This document shows, one piece after another, positions 17,229 through 25,990 of a stretch of 64,000 nucleotides of DNA. Each line of letters starts with the position of its first letter. Position 1 is the first letter of the stretch. Under the pieces are notes generated by a model. That model was not told the origin of the DNA. It did not search any database and was given only the letters and a program-made list of their open reading frames with translations. Position numbers and translations under genes: made by a program. Source of the DNA: Paenibacillus sp. JZ16 (GTDB lineage: Bacteria; Bacillota; Bacilli; Paenibacillales; Paenibacillaceae); NCBI RefSeq assembly GCF_015326965.1, contig NZ_CP017659.1, positions 2,976,001 through 3,040,000 of the forward strand, given 5' to 3'.

Positions 17229-17538
17229 AAGGCCTCTCCTCCCGAAAAGGGACGAAGAGACCGTGGTACCACCCTTGTTAACATGTTTCATACCCTAACC
17301 AAGGCGGTAAAAGCCTTAGCCCCGAGTATGCCTCATCATGCTCACTTGACCGACGTAACGAATCGGACCCGTTATCCCCTACTGACCGGCAGCATGCCGT
17401 GTTCAAGGAACTGCTCCGGAGCGAACTTCACCAGCCTGATTCTTTGAGGGACACTCTCAATCTACGGTATCCCTTCCCTGTAAAGAGGCACTGACTACTT
17501 TTCTCCATCGACGCATTTGTTACATATGCAAATATATA
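17229..17538 (-). ncRNA. T-box leader of pheST (Phe)
   Basis: On the - strand the leader holds the T-box sequence GGGTGGTACCACGGTC (17261-17276), followed by a terminator with GGTCTC.../GAGAGGCC arms and TTTTTT (ends at 17229). In Stem I the triplet TTC at 17423-17425, followed by GCTCCGGAGC, stands at the usual specifier position, reading a phenylalanine codon. The RNA would therefore sense uncharged tRNA-Phe and switch from terminator to antiterminator. Confidence 0.92.
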
Positions 17539-17544
17539 GGGTTT

Positions 17545-17573
17545 ATTATATGCAACCTTTCGGGATATGGCAA
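17545..17573 (-). promoter_or_regulatory. Sigma-A type promoter of pheST
   Basis: TTGCCA (17568-17573 on the - strand) and TATAAT (17545-17550) stand 17 bases apart. Transcription would start near 17538, at the head of the T-box. Confidence 0.75.
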
Positions 17574-17628
17574 GTTTCATTTCCCCATTTTAACCCCATC
17601 CGGCTGATTTTAATCGCGATCCTTGATC

Positions 17629-19497
17629 TTATTCCGACTGAAGTGTAGCCAGCTCAGCCCGAAGTTCCCTAATCTCGGCAAGCCAGCTTCCCTCGTCCCC
17701 GGGTTCAAGATCTTCGGCTGACAATCCCAGTAATTCCTGAATCCGGTATTCGAGCTCCATCCGCCGGTTGTCCTTCTCCGTATCTCCCTTGATCACGCCG
17801 GTCCGCGAGGCCTGCTCATCCTCCTCGTCCATACTTCCCTCGAACCAAACCGGATCTTCCCCGGGCGTCAGCGTAAGCAGTCGGTTCGCGATTTTACGCA
17901 CAAGATACCGGTCATGGGATACGAGCGCAATCGCACCGGGAAAACTCACGAGCACTTGTTCAATCACCTCGCGGGTATCCACATCCAGGTAGTTGGAGGG
18001 TTCATCCAACACAAGCAGATGCGCACCGCTGAAGTATAGCTTGAGAAAAGCCGTTCTGCACTTCTCTCCCATACTCAGCTGCCCCATCTTCTTAAACACA
18101 TCGTCCCGTCTGAAGAGGAACGAACCCAGCAAAGTACGCGCACGGCTCTCCGTCATTCCCGGAATGACAAGCAGACTGTCCAGCAGCGTGGTTTCGGGTT
18201 CCAGCCCCTCAAGCTCCTGCGAGAAATAACCGATCTTGACGGAAGGATTTCGGGTAATCCGGCCTTCATGCGGTTCGATTTCGCCCAGAAGCAGCTTAAG
18301 CAGTGTCGTTTTCCCGCTCCCGTTAGGGCCTCTTACGGCCAACCGGTCGCCGCGGTTCAGATAGAAGGTTAGCTTATTAAAAAGCTGCTGATCTCCGTAT
18401 CCAAAACAGATATCCTTCACTTGGACGAGGGTACGGCCGCCGAAAGCCTCCCCTTCCAGCTCCATGTTCAGCTTGGGACCGTTTCGCGGTTTATCCACCC
18501 GCTCTGCTTCCAGCCGTTCCAGCGCTTTTTCCTTGGCATGATATCTTGAGATGTTCTTCTTGGCCTTGGCCTTGTAAAAGCTGGCGGTGATCTTGACGTC
18601 ATTCACGTCCCCGGCCGCGTTATGTGCTTTATGGAACCATTCCTCATATCTTCGGATCGATTCCTCCAGCGCTTTGCGGGCCAGCTCCTGCTTTCGGTAA
18701 AGCGTCTCCTGCTCGCGCAGCTCCCTTTCCTTTTCACGGCGGTAATCCGTATATCCTCCCCGGTAACGCCGGAGTTCCTCCGAGGTCAGCTCACATACAG
18801 AGGTTGCTACCCGGTCGATGAACTCTCTGTCATGGGATACAAACAACACGGTGCCTTTGTAGGATGATACCAGCCACTGCTCCAGCCAGACCAAGCTGTC
18901 ACTGTCCAGATGGTTCGTGGGCTCGTCGAGCAGTAAAAATTTCGGTGCCGATACAAGGAGCCCTGACAGCATGACCTTCGTCTTCTGGCCTCCGCTCAGC
19001 TCGCGGTAAGACACAGGCCATACCTCCGGCCCGATGCCCAGCATCGTCATCGCTTTCTCCACCTCGGTCTCCCACTGGAAACCGTTCTGGGACTCGTAAC
19101 GCTCCAGCAGATTGCCATATTGCTCAAGCAATGATTCCATCTCAGCAGCGCTGCCGCCATTCATCCGCTGCTCGACGCTGGCAATCTGAAGCTTCAGCTG
19201 CCACAACGAAGGGTTACTGCGGCTGCGCACCGTATCGATGGCACTCCGATCGATTTCGTCCGGCTCATCCTGCTGCCTGAGCCAGCCCCAGCGATCTCGT
19301 GGGAGAATCGTCTCCACAACGCCTGAGGCAGGTTCGAGCTCGCCGGCCAGAATCGAGAGGAGCGTGGTTTTGCCGGTGCCGTTGCGCCCGTACAGCGCAA
19401 TCCGCTCTCCTTCTGCCACCTCCAGCTGAATGCCTTCAAACAACGGCCTCCCTTGGAGCTCCATACTTATATCTTTCGCTTTTAGAATCATGGTCAT
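17629..19497 (-). CDS. ABC-F protein, probable ribosome-protection type
   Basis: A 622-residue protein with two ABC ATPase domains and no membrane segments. Walker A motifs are GRNGTGKTTLLSILAGE and GPNGSGKTTLLKLLLGE, signatures are LSGGQKTKVMLS and LSMGEKCRTAFLKLYFS, and Walker B ends in DEPTN and DEPSN. The charged linker between the domains (about 230-330) would reach the ribosomal P/E site. The second signature (LSMGEKCRTAFLKLYFSGA) resembles that of antibiotic-resistance ABC-F proteins such as Vga and VmlR. An attenuator and a small upstream ORF precede it, as in inducible resistance genes. ATG at 19497. Which antibiotic class, if any, cannot be told. Confidence 0.88.
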   Translation of the reverse strand: MTMILKAKDISMELQGRPLFEGIQLEVAEGERIALYGRNGTGKTTLLSILAGELEPASGVVETILPRDRWGWLRQQDEPDEIDRSAIDTVRSRSNPSLWQLKLQIASVEQRMNGGSAAEMESLLEQYGNLLERYESQNGFQWETEVEKAMTMLGIGPEVWPVSYRELSGGQKTKVMLSGLLVSAPKFLLLDEPTNHLDSDSLVWLEQWLVSSYKGTVLFVSHDREFIDRVATSVCELTSEELRRYRGGYTDYRREKERELREQETLYRKQELARKALEESIRRYEEWFHKAHNAAGDVNDVKITASFYKAKAKKNISRYHAKEKALERLEAERVDKPRNGPKLNMELEGEAFGGRTLVQVKDICFGYGDQQLFNKLTFYLNRGDRLAVRGPNGSGKTTLLKLLLGEIEPHEGRITRNPSVKIGYFSQELEGLEPETTLLDSLLVIPGMTESRARTLLGSFLFRRDDVFKKMGQLSMGEKCRTAFLKLYFSGAHLLVLDEPSNYLDVDTREVIEQVLVSFPGAIALVSHDRYLVRKIANRLLTLTPGEDPVWFEGSMDEEDEQASRTGVIKGDTEKDNRRMELEYRIQELLGLSAEDLEPGDEGSWLAEIRELRAELATLQSE

Positions 19498-19527
19498 ATC
19501 GCCTCATCCTCTCTCTTTGGAAAAAAC

Positions 19528-19554
19528 TAAAAAACCGCAAGCGATGGCCTGCGG
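19528..19554 (-). terminator. Attenuator terminator in the ABC-F leader
   Basis: CCGCA (19535-19539) pairs with TGCGG (19550-19554) on the - strand, with TTTTTT following (19528-19534). It lies only about 30 bases before the ABC-F start and downstream of a long leader, so read-through must be regulated for the gene to be expressed. Confidence 0.72.
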
Positions 19555-19712
19555 CGGATATCATGAGAGAGGATTTGTTCTGATCTGAGTAACGGGACGA
19601 ACGCACGCCACAGCACACTTCCTTCGGCTGTTCATTCCAGGCCAGCCCTGACGGTATGGAGATGTTAGGCTCTATACCGTCGGCTGTCAGCGAAAGCTGC
19701 AATCCGTTCCGT

Positions 19713-19790
19713 TTATGTGATTGTTTTGCATAAGAGTACCACTTTCGACATAACAAAAAGAGGTACCCCAGTCACATTGTTCAGACACAC
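19713..19790 (-). CDS. Candidate leader peptide (uORF) of the ABC-F gene
   Basis: A 25-codon reading frame with GTG start at 19790 and TAA at 19713-19715. The peptide starts MCLNNVTGVPLF and ends in KVVLLCKTIT. GAGGGAGAG precedes the start with good spacing. It sits in the leader between the promoter and the attenuator, followed at once by a strong stem (GACGGTAT...ATACCGTC). Such an arrangement is known for drug-inducible ABC-F and Erm genes, in which a ribosome stalled on the leader lifts termination. An internal ATG at codon 14 is an alternative start. Translation is inferred. Confidence 0.45.
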   Translation of the reverse strand: MCLNNVTGVPLFVMSKVVLLCKTIT

Positions 19791-19913
19791 CAAATCTCTC
19801 CCTCTACCGCCGTAGAGAAACGCCTGCAAACCACATGCAGTTGTTTTTAGAGAAAAGGGTGTCTTACTTCATTGGACTAGGTTACCTCGCATTCTTGGAA
19901 TGAAATTATGGCC

Positions 19914-19941
19914 ATTATAACAGATATTCTTAAGAAGTAAA
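19914..19941 (-). promoter_or_regulatory. Promoter of the ABC-F leader
   Basis: TGTTATAAT (extended -10, TATAAT at 19914-19919 on the - strand) with a weak -35 (TTTACT, 19936-19941). The leader RNA would be about 410 bases long. Confidence 0.5.
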
Positions 19942-20029
19942 AGGGTTGATTAGCGGAACTTCTACATATTCGAATTCCTGCTATCGCCTGTTTATCCGGT
20001 CCTACCTACAATTCGAAAAAAAGTAAACA

Positions 20030-20055
20030 AAAAAACCCTTGTCACCAAGGGTTTT
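20030..20055 (-). terminator. Terminator after the tRNA genes
   Basis: AACCCTTG (20034-20041) and CAAGGGTT (20046-20053) with a T-run on the - strand close the tRNA-Pro/tRNA-Gly transcript. Confidence 0.75.
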
Positions 20056-20068
20056 CTGTTCTTACGTA

Positions 20069-20139
20069 AGCGGGTGATGGGAATCGAACCCACGCTACCA
20101 GCTTGGAAGGCTGGAGTTCTACCATTGAACTACACCCGC
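20069..20139 (-). tRNA. tRNA-Gly (TCC)
   Basis: A complete cloverleaf on the - strand: acceptor arms GCGGGTG and CACCCGC, T-loop GGTTCGATTCC, and anticodon stem CCAGC/GCTGG around CTTCCAA, giving anticodon TCC for glycine GGA/GGG codons. CCA is not encoded. Confidence 0.95.
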
Positions 20140-20215
20140 ATATATACCTACAAAAGTGAGCTATGACTCGGCGCATATCCCGATTACTTCTGTGAGGTCC
20201 TAAATCTTAAGCGAA

Positions 20216-20289
20216 TCGGGACGACACGATTTGAACATGCGACCCCCTGGTCCCAAACCAGGTGCTCTACCAAGCTGAGCTACGTCCCG
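20216..20289 (-). tRNA. tRNA-Pro (TGG)
   Basis: Cloverleaf on the - strand: acceptor CGGGACG/CGTCCCG, D-arm GCTCAGCTTGGTAGAGC, anticodon stem CCTGG/CCAGG around TTTGGGA giving TGG for proline, T-loop GTTCAAATC. CCA is not encoded. It precedes tRNA-Gly by about 76 bases in the same direction. Confidence 0.95.
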
Positions 20290-20382
20290 ATAATAAAGAT
20301 GCTGTCTTTTGAAGACAAAAATAAATATACCATGCCGAACACGTAATTTCAACATGTATTTTATGGAAAATAGATCACCCAT

Positions 20383-20426
20383 ATTAAAAAAGCAAACAGC
20401 ATCCTTCCAAGGAGGGAAAGATGCTG
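20383..20426 (-). terminator. Terminator of the aldolase-family gene
   Basis: CAGCATC (20397-20403) pairs with GATGCTG (20420-20426) with extra pairing of TTCC/GGAA inside; TTTGCTTTTTT follows on the - strand. Confidence 0.8.
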
Positions 20427-20469
20427 ATATTACCTTGACCTGAAACAACAGAGCTGCAAAAGCCCTTGC

Positions 20470-21432
20470 CTATTTTTTGTCGAAAGTCACTTCCGGTGTC
20501 GTCAATTTATCATAAAAATCCACAATTTTGTCTTTATCGTCCGAAGCACGAAGGGCCATGGCGGAGCGTGGATGTTCATCCAGGGTGCCTGTAATCATGT
20601 AAGGCATGATATAACCCCACTCTTCTTTTTCACGAAGTGGAATCATGTAGCGCTCGATAATATCCAGTACCGGACGCAGTTCATACTTGGTGCCTTTCAG
20701 ATGGGTAACCAAAAGCTCGGTCGGGCAGTTGCCAGCCGCACGTCCCATCCCGTATACGGATGCATCCAGAAGCTCAACGCCAAGATCTGCAGCGACCAGC
20801 GTGTTGGAGAACGCCAGCTGCATGTTGTTATGGGTATGAACGCCCAGGCGTTTGTTCGGCAGATGCGTCTTGAACTTATTCACAAGGTATTCCATATCCT
20901 TATGATCAAGGCTTCCGTAAGAATCGACGATATATACCACATCCACGACGCTCTCCCTGATCAGCTCAAAAGCTTCCAGCAGCTCGTTCTCCATTACGTT
21001 GGAGAGAGCCATAATGTTGAGCGTAGTCTCGTAACCACGATCATGGAAGGTCTGTACCAGCGCAAGCGCCTTATCCACGTCTTTAATGTAACAAGCGACA
21101 CGGATGAGATCCAGCAAGCTTTCCTCGCGCGGCAAAATATCGTCTTCATCCACGCGGCCGATATCTACAAGTGCGGACAGTTTGGTTTTACCTTTATGAG
21201 GAATGACTTCTCTGAGGAATTCATCATCCAGAAAACGCCAAGGGCCCGCCTGATCAGCGCCTTTCAGCAGTTTAGGCGAATTTTTATAGCCGATTTCCAT
21301 ATAGTCCACGCCAGCCTCATTCAGGCCCGCATATAAATTTTGTACAAATTCTACACTAAAATCCCAGTTATTTACCAGTCCGCCATCGCGAATGGTACAG
21401 TCTACAATCTTTGTCTGACTACTCTTAATCAT
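20470..21432 (-). CDS. HMGL-like aldolase domain protein (DRE-TIM metallolyase)
   Basis: A 320-residue protein of the DRE-TIM metallolyase superfamily. The N-terminus has VDCTIRDGGLVNNWDF (the DRDGG-type metal/substrate loop), a central YIVDSYGSL, and GVHTHNNMQLAFSNT, whose H-x-H motif binds the divalent metal; GMGRAAGNCPTELL follows. These parallel 4-hydroxy-2-oxovalerate aldolase and HMG-CoA lyase catalytic domains. The partner dehydrogenase and other pathway genes are not adjacent, so the substrate is unknown. ATG at 21432 follows GAGAGGAG. Single gene between two terminators. Confidence 0.85.
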   Translation of the reverse strand: MIKSSQTKIVDCTIRDGGLVNNWDFSVEFVQNLYAGLNEAGVDYMEIGYKNSPKLLKGADQAGPWRFLDDEFLREVIPHKGKTKLSALVDIGRVDEDDILPREESLLDLIRVACYIKDVDKALALVQTFHDRGYETTLNIMALSNVMENELLEAFELIRESVVDVVYIVDSYGSLDHKDMEYLVNKFKTHLPNKRLGVHTHNNMQLAFSNTLVAADLGVELLDASVYGMGRAAGNCPTELLVTHLKGTKYELRPVLDIIERYMIPLREKEEWGYIMPYMITGTLDEHPRSAMALRASDDKDKIVDFYDKLTTPEVTFDKK

Positions 21433-21498
21433 CTAAGCTAAGCTCCTCTCGGCAATTTTTCTCTTCATCATACTTGAATGCCGGTTGAAAAGTAAAGC

Positions 21499-21525
21499 AA
21501 AAACGTCCGAAGGACGGACGTTTTT
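21499..21525 (-). terminator. Terminator of pepA
   Basis: AAAAACGTCCG (21499-21509) and CGGACGTTTTT (21515-21525) form a symmetric hairpin with U-tracts on both strands. Confidence 0.85.
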
Positions 21526-21573
21526 CAAAGGGATATGGGACTGCCACTGCCTCTTCATTTCAGAACAAACGCT

Positions 21574-23088
21574 TCAATTGACGACCTGGGCCTGTTTGAG
21601 TATCCAATCGGTGATGGTGCGGACGAGCACGCCGGTCGCCCCTTTGGGATCCACGCCCCGCTCCTTGGATAGGTATGCCGTACCTGCTATGTCAAAATGC
21701 ACCCAAGGCAGTCCATCAGCAAATGTCCCCACAAAAAGACCGCCCGTTATCGTCCCGCCTTCTCGGCCCGTTTGATTTCGTAAATCCGCCACCTCACTCT
21801 TCAATTTATCCCAAAACTCCGGATAGGATGGCAGCGGCCATATTTTTTCGCCGGCCCTCCGGGAGGAGGCAATAAACTCCTGCAAAAAAGTCTCATCATT
21901 GGTTACGGCCCCAGTGGCGATATCCCCAAGAGCCGAAACGACGGACCCCGTCAATGTAGCTACGTCAATCAAACGCGAAGCTCCAAGCTGCTTGGCATAG
22001 GTTATTCCGTCTGCAAGCACGATACGGCCCTCGGCATCCGTATTCAATACTTCGATGGTGCGGCCGCTCAGTGTCGTGACGATATCGCCGGGTTTAAAGG
22101 CACTACCGCTCATCACATTCTCCGCAGTCGGAATCACCATCACTACATTGACTCTGGGGCGAATCCGTCCTAACGCTTCCATAACGCCCATTACGGTAGC
22201 CGCCCCGCCCATATCACTGATCATATCCTCCATTCCGGATGCCCTCTTCAGCGACACGCCACCGGTATCAAACGTAACCCCTTTGCCAACAAGGCCGATA
22301 ACATCCTCCCACGTCTCCCGTCCCTGATAACGGATCGCGATCATACGCGGTGGATGGATGCTGCCTTTGCCTACGGCCAGGAGGCCGCCCATACCCTTCT
22401 CGTCTATGGCGTCCTCGTCCAGTACCTGGGCTTCGAAACCATACCGTTTCGCCAACTGAAGCGCCTTCTGGGCCAGGTCTTCCGGCAGCAGCATATTGCC
22501 GGGCAGATTCGTCAGGTCTCGTGCCAGGCAGGTTGCTTCTCCAATCGCTGCGCCTAATGACATTCCCTTCGTCCACCCTGCTTCAAATTCCGCATCCATA
22601 TCGCCTTCTATATAGTAGAGGATTTCTTCTAAATTCGTCGGCTCGGAAGCATCACGCTTATAATGCGGTTTCCGATAGCTTCCGAGGATAAACCCTTCAG
22701 TTAAAGCCTGTGCAGCATCTTGTGGCGTCTGTTCGGCGGTAAAGTTAACCATCGTATTTGGAATTTGAATGGCGGCACTGCGTACACCCGATCTCCCGGC
22801 TGCTTTTACTGCCTGTGCTGCAAGCAGCCGCAGCTGCTCGGATGTCAGAATTCCTTCGGGACGTCCCAGCCATATTAACAAGCGTGCTCCCCCTTCGATG
22901 CTCTCGGGCCATACGAATGACCGATTCGGAGTGCCATCAAATAACCGATTCTCGACCAACTGTTTGAGCAGTGGATCCCAGGACTCGGAAACGCCGCCAT
23001 CCGCCGCTTGTTTTTTCGTTACGGGAACAATGATCGCATCGGTATGTACTTGCCCGGATGATAAACTGCCCTTTAATGTCCACTTCAT
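21574..23088 (-). CDS. pepA: Leucyl aminopeptidase (M17)
   Basis: A 504-residue M17 metallopeptidase that removes N-terminal amino acids from peptides. The C-terminal catalytic half has LVGKGVTFDTGGVSLK (metal/catalytic Lys), ISDMGGAATVMG, and the signature NTDAEGRIVLADG with Asp/Glu metal ligands. The N-terminal domain (1-170) is less conserved. It is cytosolic and forms hexamers in the family. ATG at 23088 follows AGGAGGAG. Single gene. Confidence 0.93.
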   Translation of the reverse strand: MKWTLKGSLSSGQVHTDAIIVPVTKKQAADGGVSESWDPLLKQLVENRLFDGTPNRSFVWPESIEGGARLLIWLGRPEGILTSEQLRLLAAQAVKAAGRSGVRSAAIQIPNTMVNFTAEQTPQDAAQALTEGFILGSYRKPHYKRDASEPTNLEEILYYIEGDMDAEFEAGWTKGMSLGAAIGEATCLARDLTNLPGNMLLPEDLAQKALQLAKRYGFEAQVLDEDAIDEKGMGGLLAVGKGSIHPPRMIAIRYQGRETWEDVIGLVGKGVTFDTGGVSLKRASGMEDMISDMGGAATVMGVMEALGRIRPRVNVVMVIPTAENVMSGSAFKPGDIVTTLSGRTIEVLNTDAEGRIVLADGITYAKQLGASRLIDVATLTGSVVSALGDIATGAVTNDETFLQEFIASSRRAGEKIWPLPSYPEFWDKLKSEVADLRNQTGREGGTITGGLFVGTFADGLPWVHFDIAGTAYLSKERGVDPKGATGVLVRTITDWILKQAQVVN

Positions 23089-23171
23089 GCGTGATCTCCT
23101 CCTAAAAAAGAAAAAGCCATTCCATCGGAACAGCTGCTCTCGTATTCATTTCAGGCACGTATCGTACAATC

Positions 23172-24296
23172 TTAGACTTCCGAAACGTCCAGCTTGGGAA
23201 AAGTAATCACAAACTCCGTTCCGGCACCAACCTGGCTATCCACGGCAATCGAACCGCCATGGTTTCTGATAATACTGTAACTTACGGATAACCCGAGCCC
23301 CGTTCCACTCTCCTTCGTTGTGAAGAACGGGTTGAACAGATGGTTCAGTGTGTTCTGATCCATGCCGCCGCCGTTATCCGATATGCAGATGTTGATATGT
23401 TTCCCCGTATCGCGGGCTGAGATATCAATCACGCCGGTGATGTTCTCATCATGATGCTCATTAATCGCATCCAGGGCATTTTTAATAATATTCAGAATCA
23501 CCTGTTTGATCTGCTTCACATCCACGGATATAAACGCAGGCGGGGTCTTATCGGTATGCAGATTAATCTGGCATCCCTTCATTAAGGCTTCACTTTCAGT
23601 TAGCAGAACAACTTCCTTCAATAAAGAGGATACGGACACAATTTTGGTTTCTGGAGCCGAGGGTTTGGAGGAATTTAGAAATTCATATATAATATCATTC
23701 GCGCGATCGATCTCCGTAAGTATAATTCTGGCATACTCGTCCTTACCTAAACTTACGAGATGCGGACGAAGCAGTTGGATGAAGCCACGGATGGAGGTGA
23801 GCGGGTTGCGTATCTCATGGGCAATGGAGGCCGAGATTTTTCCCAGCATGGCCAGCTTATCGTTCTGATAAGCGGTTTGCTCAATTCGTTTGAAGTCGGA
23901 GACATCCTTCACGCTAATCAGAAAATCGCCTTCCATCTGGTCCCCATAAGTCATCGTGATCAGCCACGATCGGCCATATTCATCAACCAATTCATGAAAT
24001 CTCTTGCGGTGGAATACCGTTTCCCGAAAAATGCGAAGTATTTTTCTCTTCTTAAATCTGGAGAGCTGGGGATGTCTCAATAGTTGGGTCAGCGTACAGC
24101 CAGTCAGCGATTTACGGGATACACCTAACAATTTTGCCATCTGTACATTAACAAATGCTAACACACCGTCACTATCAAAGAGGATGATCCCGCTGTCGAG
24201 ATTCTCCAGTATGTTTTCATACTTGTTCCTTATAAGCTGGCTGGAATGAAAAGAACGAATTGCCTGCAGCTCAGATTCACGGATTTGACTCAACAA
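23172..24296 (-). CDS. Soluble PAS-domain histidine kinase, sporulation type
   Basis: A 374-residue cytosolic kinase. Residues 27-140 form a PAS domain (LDSGIILFDSDGVLAFVN, then LLGVSRKSLTG). The H box is SIAHEIRNPLTSIRGFIQLLRP, typical of KinA-E type phosphorelay kinases. N, G1, F and G2 boxes (NIIKNALDAI, DNGGGMD, FNPFFTTK, GTGLGLSVS) make the ATPase complete. No response regulator is adjacent. TTG at 24296 follows AAGGGGGAG. A Spo0A-box-like site lies upstream. Input to Spo0F is inferred. Confidence 0.85.
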   Translation of the reverse strand: MLSQIRESELQAIRSFHSSQLIRNKYENILENLDSGIILFDSDGVLAFVNVQMAKLLGVSRKSLTGCTLTQLLRHPQLSRFKKRKILRIFRETVFHRKRFHELVDEYGRSWLITMTYGDQMEGDFLISVKDVSDFKRIEQTAYQNDKLAMLGKISASIAHEIRNPLTSIRGFIQLLRPHLVSLGKDEYARIILTEIDRANDIIYEFLNSSKPSAPETKIVSVSSLLKEVVLLTESEALMKGCQINLHTDKTPPAFISVDVKQIKQVILNIIKNALDAINEHHDENITGVIDISARDTGKHINICISDNGGGMDQNTLNHLFNPFFTTKESGTGLGLSVSYSIIRNHGGSIAVDSQVGAGTEFVITFPKLDVSEV

Positions 24297-24446
24297 GATG
24301 GCTCCCCCTTTTCATGAAAAGTTGAACTCACCAAACCGACAAAAAACCTTGCAAACATCAGCTTGTCCGCCTTTGAATCAGAAGCAGCCCGAATCTGCTT
24401 CCTTCCATGATAGTCATCGAGACAAAGAAACGTCAATCAGAAATCC

Positions 24447-24453
24447 TGTCGAA
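24447..24453. promoter_or_regulatory. Spo0A-box-like site
   Basis: TGTCGAA matches the 7-base Spo0A box consensus exactly and lies about 150 bases upstream of the kinase start. A 7-mer occurs often by chance, so this is only suggestive. Confidence 0.35.
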
Positions 24454-24575
24454 AAATGGGAAATTGCATAAAAATACCATGCATCATGCTTATGTATTTC
24501 TGCTTATGTAGTGGATCTAACACCTAATTCCAAACAACTAATATAAACATTACCCCCTTTTGTATGATTTGAAAC

Positions 24576-24607
24576 ATTAAAAAAGCCCCGAGTACTCACG
24601 AGGCTTT
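24576..24607 (-). terminator. Terminator of the small zinc protein gene
   Basis: AAAGCCCCG (24582-24590) pairs with CGAGGCTTT (24599-24607), one G-T pair; on the - strand TTTTTT follows. Confidence 0.75.
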
Positions 24608-24620
24608 ATTAATTCCTGGA

Positions 24621-25028
24621 TTAAGGCTGCTTCTGGAGCCGGAGTCTGCGCTGACTCATCACGGCAAGCCGTCTTTTCAGTTCGCCCTGCCACTTCTCAT
24701 CCTCCATCCATTTGGCAACCACCAGGAGATCTAACGACATATCAATCTGACTCTGAACCACCGTTAGCGGATCCTCCGACTCCCGGTTGACAACATTCTC
24801 AAAAATCGCATCCTCATCTTCCATCACATAATCCTGAAAATCCACCTGGGATGCTCCGTCACCATGGGCATATTCAGCTAATATTTCATACTCATTCTCA
24901 ACCCGATGATGTACCTCCACGCGATGGCAGACCGGACAAGACAGCAGGGGAACATTATGTACTTGAGTGCGATAATGCTTCAGTGTACCCTTTGTACCCA
25001 TCATACTAGCCCCACAGCAAAAACTCAT
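24621..25028 (-). CDS. Small zinc-finger-like protein of unknown function
   Basis: A 135-residue protein. The N-terminus has CCGA at 4-7 and CPVC at about 31-34 with VHNVPLLSCPVC between, which resembles a YgiT-type zinc finger. A helical C-terminal half follows with an acidic stretch (DYVMEDEDAIFENVV) and a basic end (GELKRRLAVMSQRRLRLQKQ). ATG at 25028 has AGGAGGGTG; the longer frame lacks a site. No family is claimed. It stands alone. Confidence 0.65.
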   Translation of the reverse strand: MSFCCGASMMGTKGTLKHYRTQVHNVPLLSCPVCHRVEVHHRVENEYEILAEYAHGDGASQVDFQDYVMEDEDAIFENVVNRESEDPLTVVQSQIDMSLDLLVVAKWMEDEKWQGELKRRLAVMSQRRLRLQKQP

Positions 25029-25256
25029 ATCGTTCACCCTCCTTTTGTGGACTCTCAACCGTTTCAAAATATTGTATTCGCTTTCACTCCCGCTAATTCC
25101 TTCATGAAAAGAACCTCGATAAAAATTTTAGGCACGATTCCCTAAACATAAGTCCGTTAGCCTATATATTTAAATTTAAATTTAAATTATATATCAACGC
25201 AAGAGCGGTTCTCTAAACAAGAGTCTTCCCCTATTTCATCCAATAAAATCAGAGGT

Positions 25257-25299
25257 GAAAAAACCCCCACTACCTGCACATAATGTCAGATAATGAGGG
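25257..25299 (-). terminator. Terminator of the peroxiredoxin gene
   Basis: On the - strand CCCTCATTATCTG pairs with CAGGTAGTGGGGG over 13 bases with several G-T pairs, then TTTTTT. Confidence 0.7.
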
Positions 25300-25324
25300 C
25301 TGCCTTAACTTTAACGAAATGGAA

Positions 25325-25864
25325 TTACAGGTTGCTGTCGCCTGGTTTCCAGTTCATAGCGCACAATCCGCCGGATTGAAGTGCTTGAAGAACGCGAAGC
25401 GTTTCTTCTACACTGCGGCCTACGTCGTTATGGTTTACAACTTGATATTTCAATTCGCCTTCTGGATCGATGATGTACAAGCCGCGCAGAGCAACGCCTT
25501 CTTCTTCGATCAGAACACCGTAGTCTCTTGCTACGTTTTTGGTGATGTCGGAAGCCAGCGGGAAGTTCAATGCTCCCAGACCGTTAGCTTCTTTAGCAGT
25601 GTTGATCCAAGCTTTGTGGCTGTGGATAGAGTCAACACTTACACCCAGAATTTCAGTATCCAATGCTTTGAATTGATCATAAGCATCGCTGAGAGCCGTG
25701 ATTTCAGTTGGGCATACAAAAGTGAAATCAAGCGGATAGAAGAAGAATACGAGCCATTTGCCGCGGTAGTCGGACAGGCTTACTTTACCAAAATCTTTAC
25801 CGTCTCCTGATACAGTTTCCATTGTAAAATCAGGAGCCGCTTTACCAACCAAACGTTCTGCCAT
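25325..25864 (-). CDS. 2-Cys peroxiredoxin (AhpC/TSA, YkuU-like)
   Basis: A 179-residue typical 2-Cys peroxiredoxin. The peroxidatic cysteine lies in FTFVCPTEITALSD and the resolving cysteine in GGLCAMNWKPGD near the C-terminus. It reduces H2O2 and organic peroxides with electrons from thioredoxin or AhpF. ATG at 25864 has AAGGAGG; a longer reading frame is rejected. A 17-spaced promoter and a PerR box lie upstream, so it is probably a peroxide-stress gene. Closest by pattern to the YkuU branch. Single gene. Confidence 0.92.
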   Translation of the reverse strand: MAERLVGKAAPDFTMETVSGDGKDFGKVSLSDYRGKWLVFFFYPLDFTFVCPTEITALSDAYDQFKALDTEILGVSVDSIHSHKAWINTAKEANGLGALNFPLASDITKNVARDYGVLIEEEGVALRGLYIIDPEGELKYQVVNHNDVGRSVEETLRVLQALQSGGLCAMNWKPGDSNL

Positions 25865-25942
25865 GATTGAATTCCTCCTTAACATATGTAAGAAAATACG
25901 TGTATTTCCTACATGCTATGTTCCTATGAACATTTAATAGAA

Positions 25943-25971
25943 ATGTTATCATTGAGGCTAATCAAAGTCAA
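25943..25971 (-). promoter_or_regulatory. Promoter of the peroxiredoxin gene
   Basis: TTGACT (25966-25971) and TAACAT (25943-25948) on the - strand, 17 bases apart. The transcript would have a leader of about 70 bases with an imperfect palindrome next to the ribosome binding site. Confidence 0.65.
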
Positions 25972-25990
25972 GATTGTAGACGTTACTTTA

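Noticed and set aside
19436..19756. 106-codon frame on the - strand over the ABC-F leader
   Set aside because: It overlaps the attenuator and the ABC-F start out of frame and has no ribosome binding site; the shorter uORF explains the leader better.
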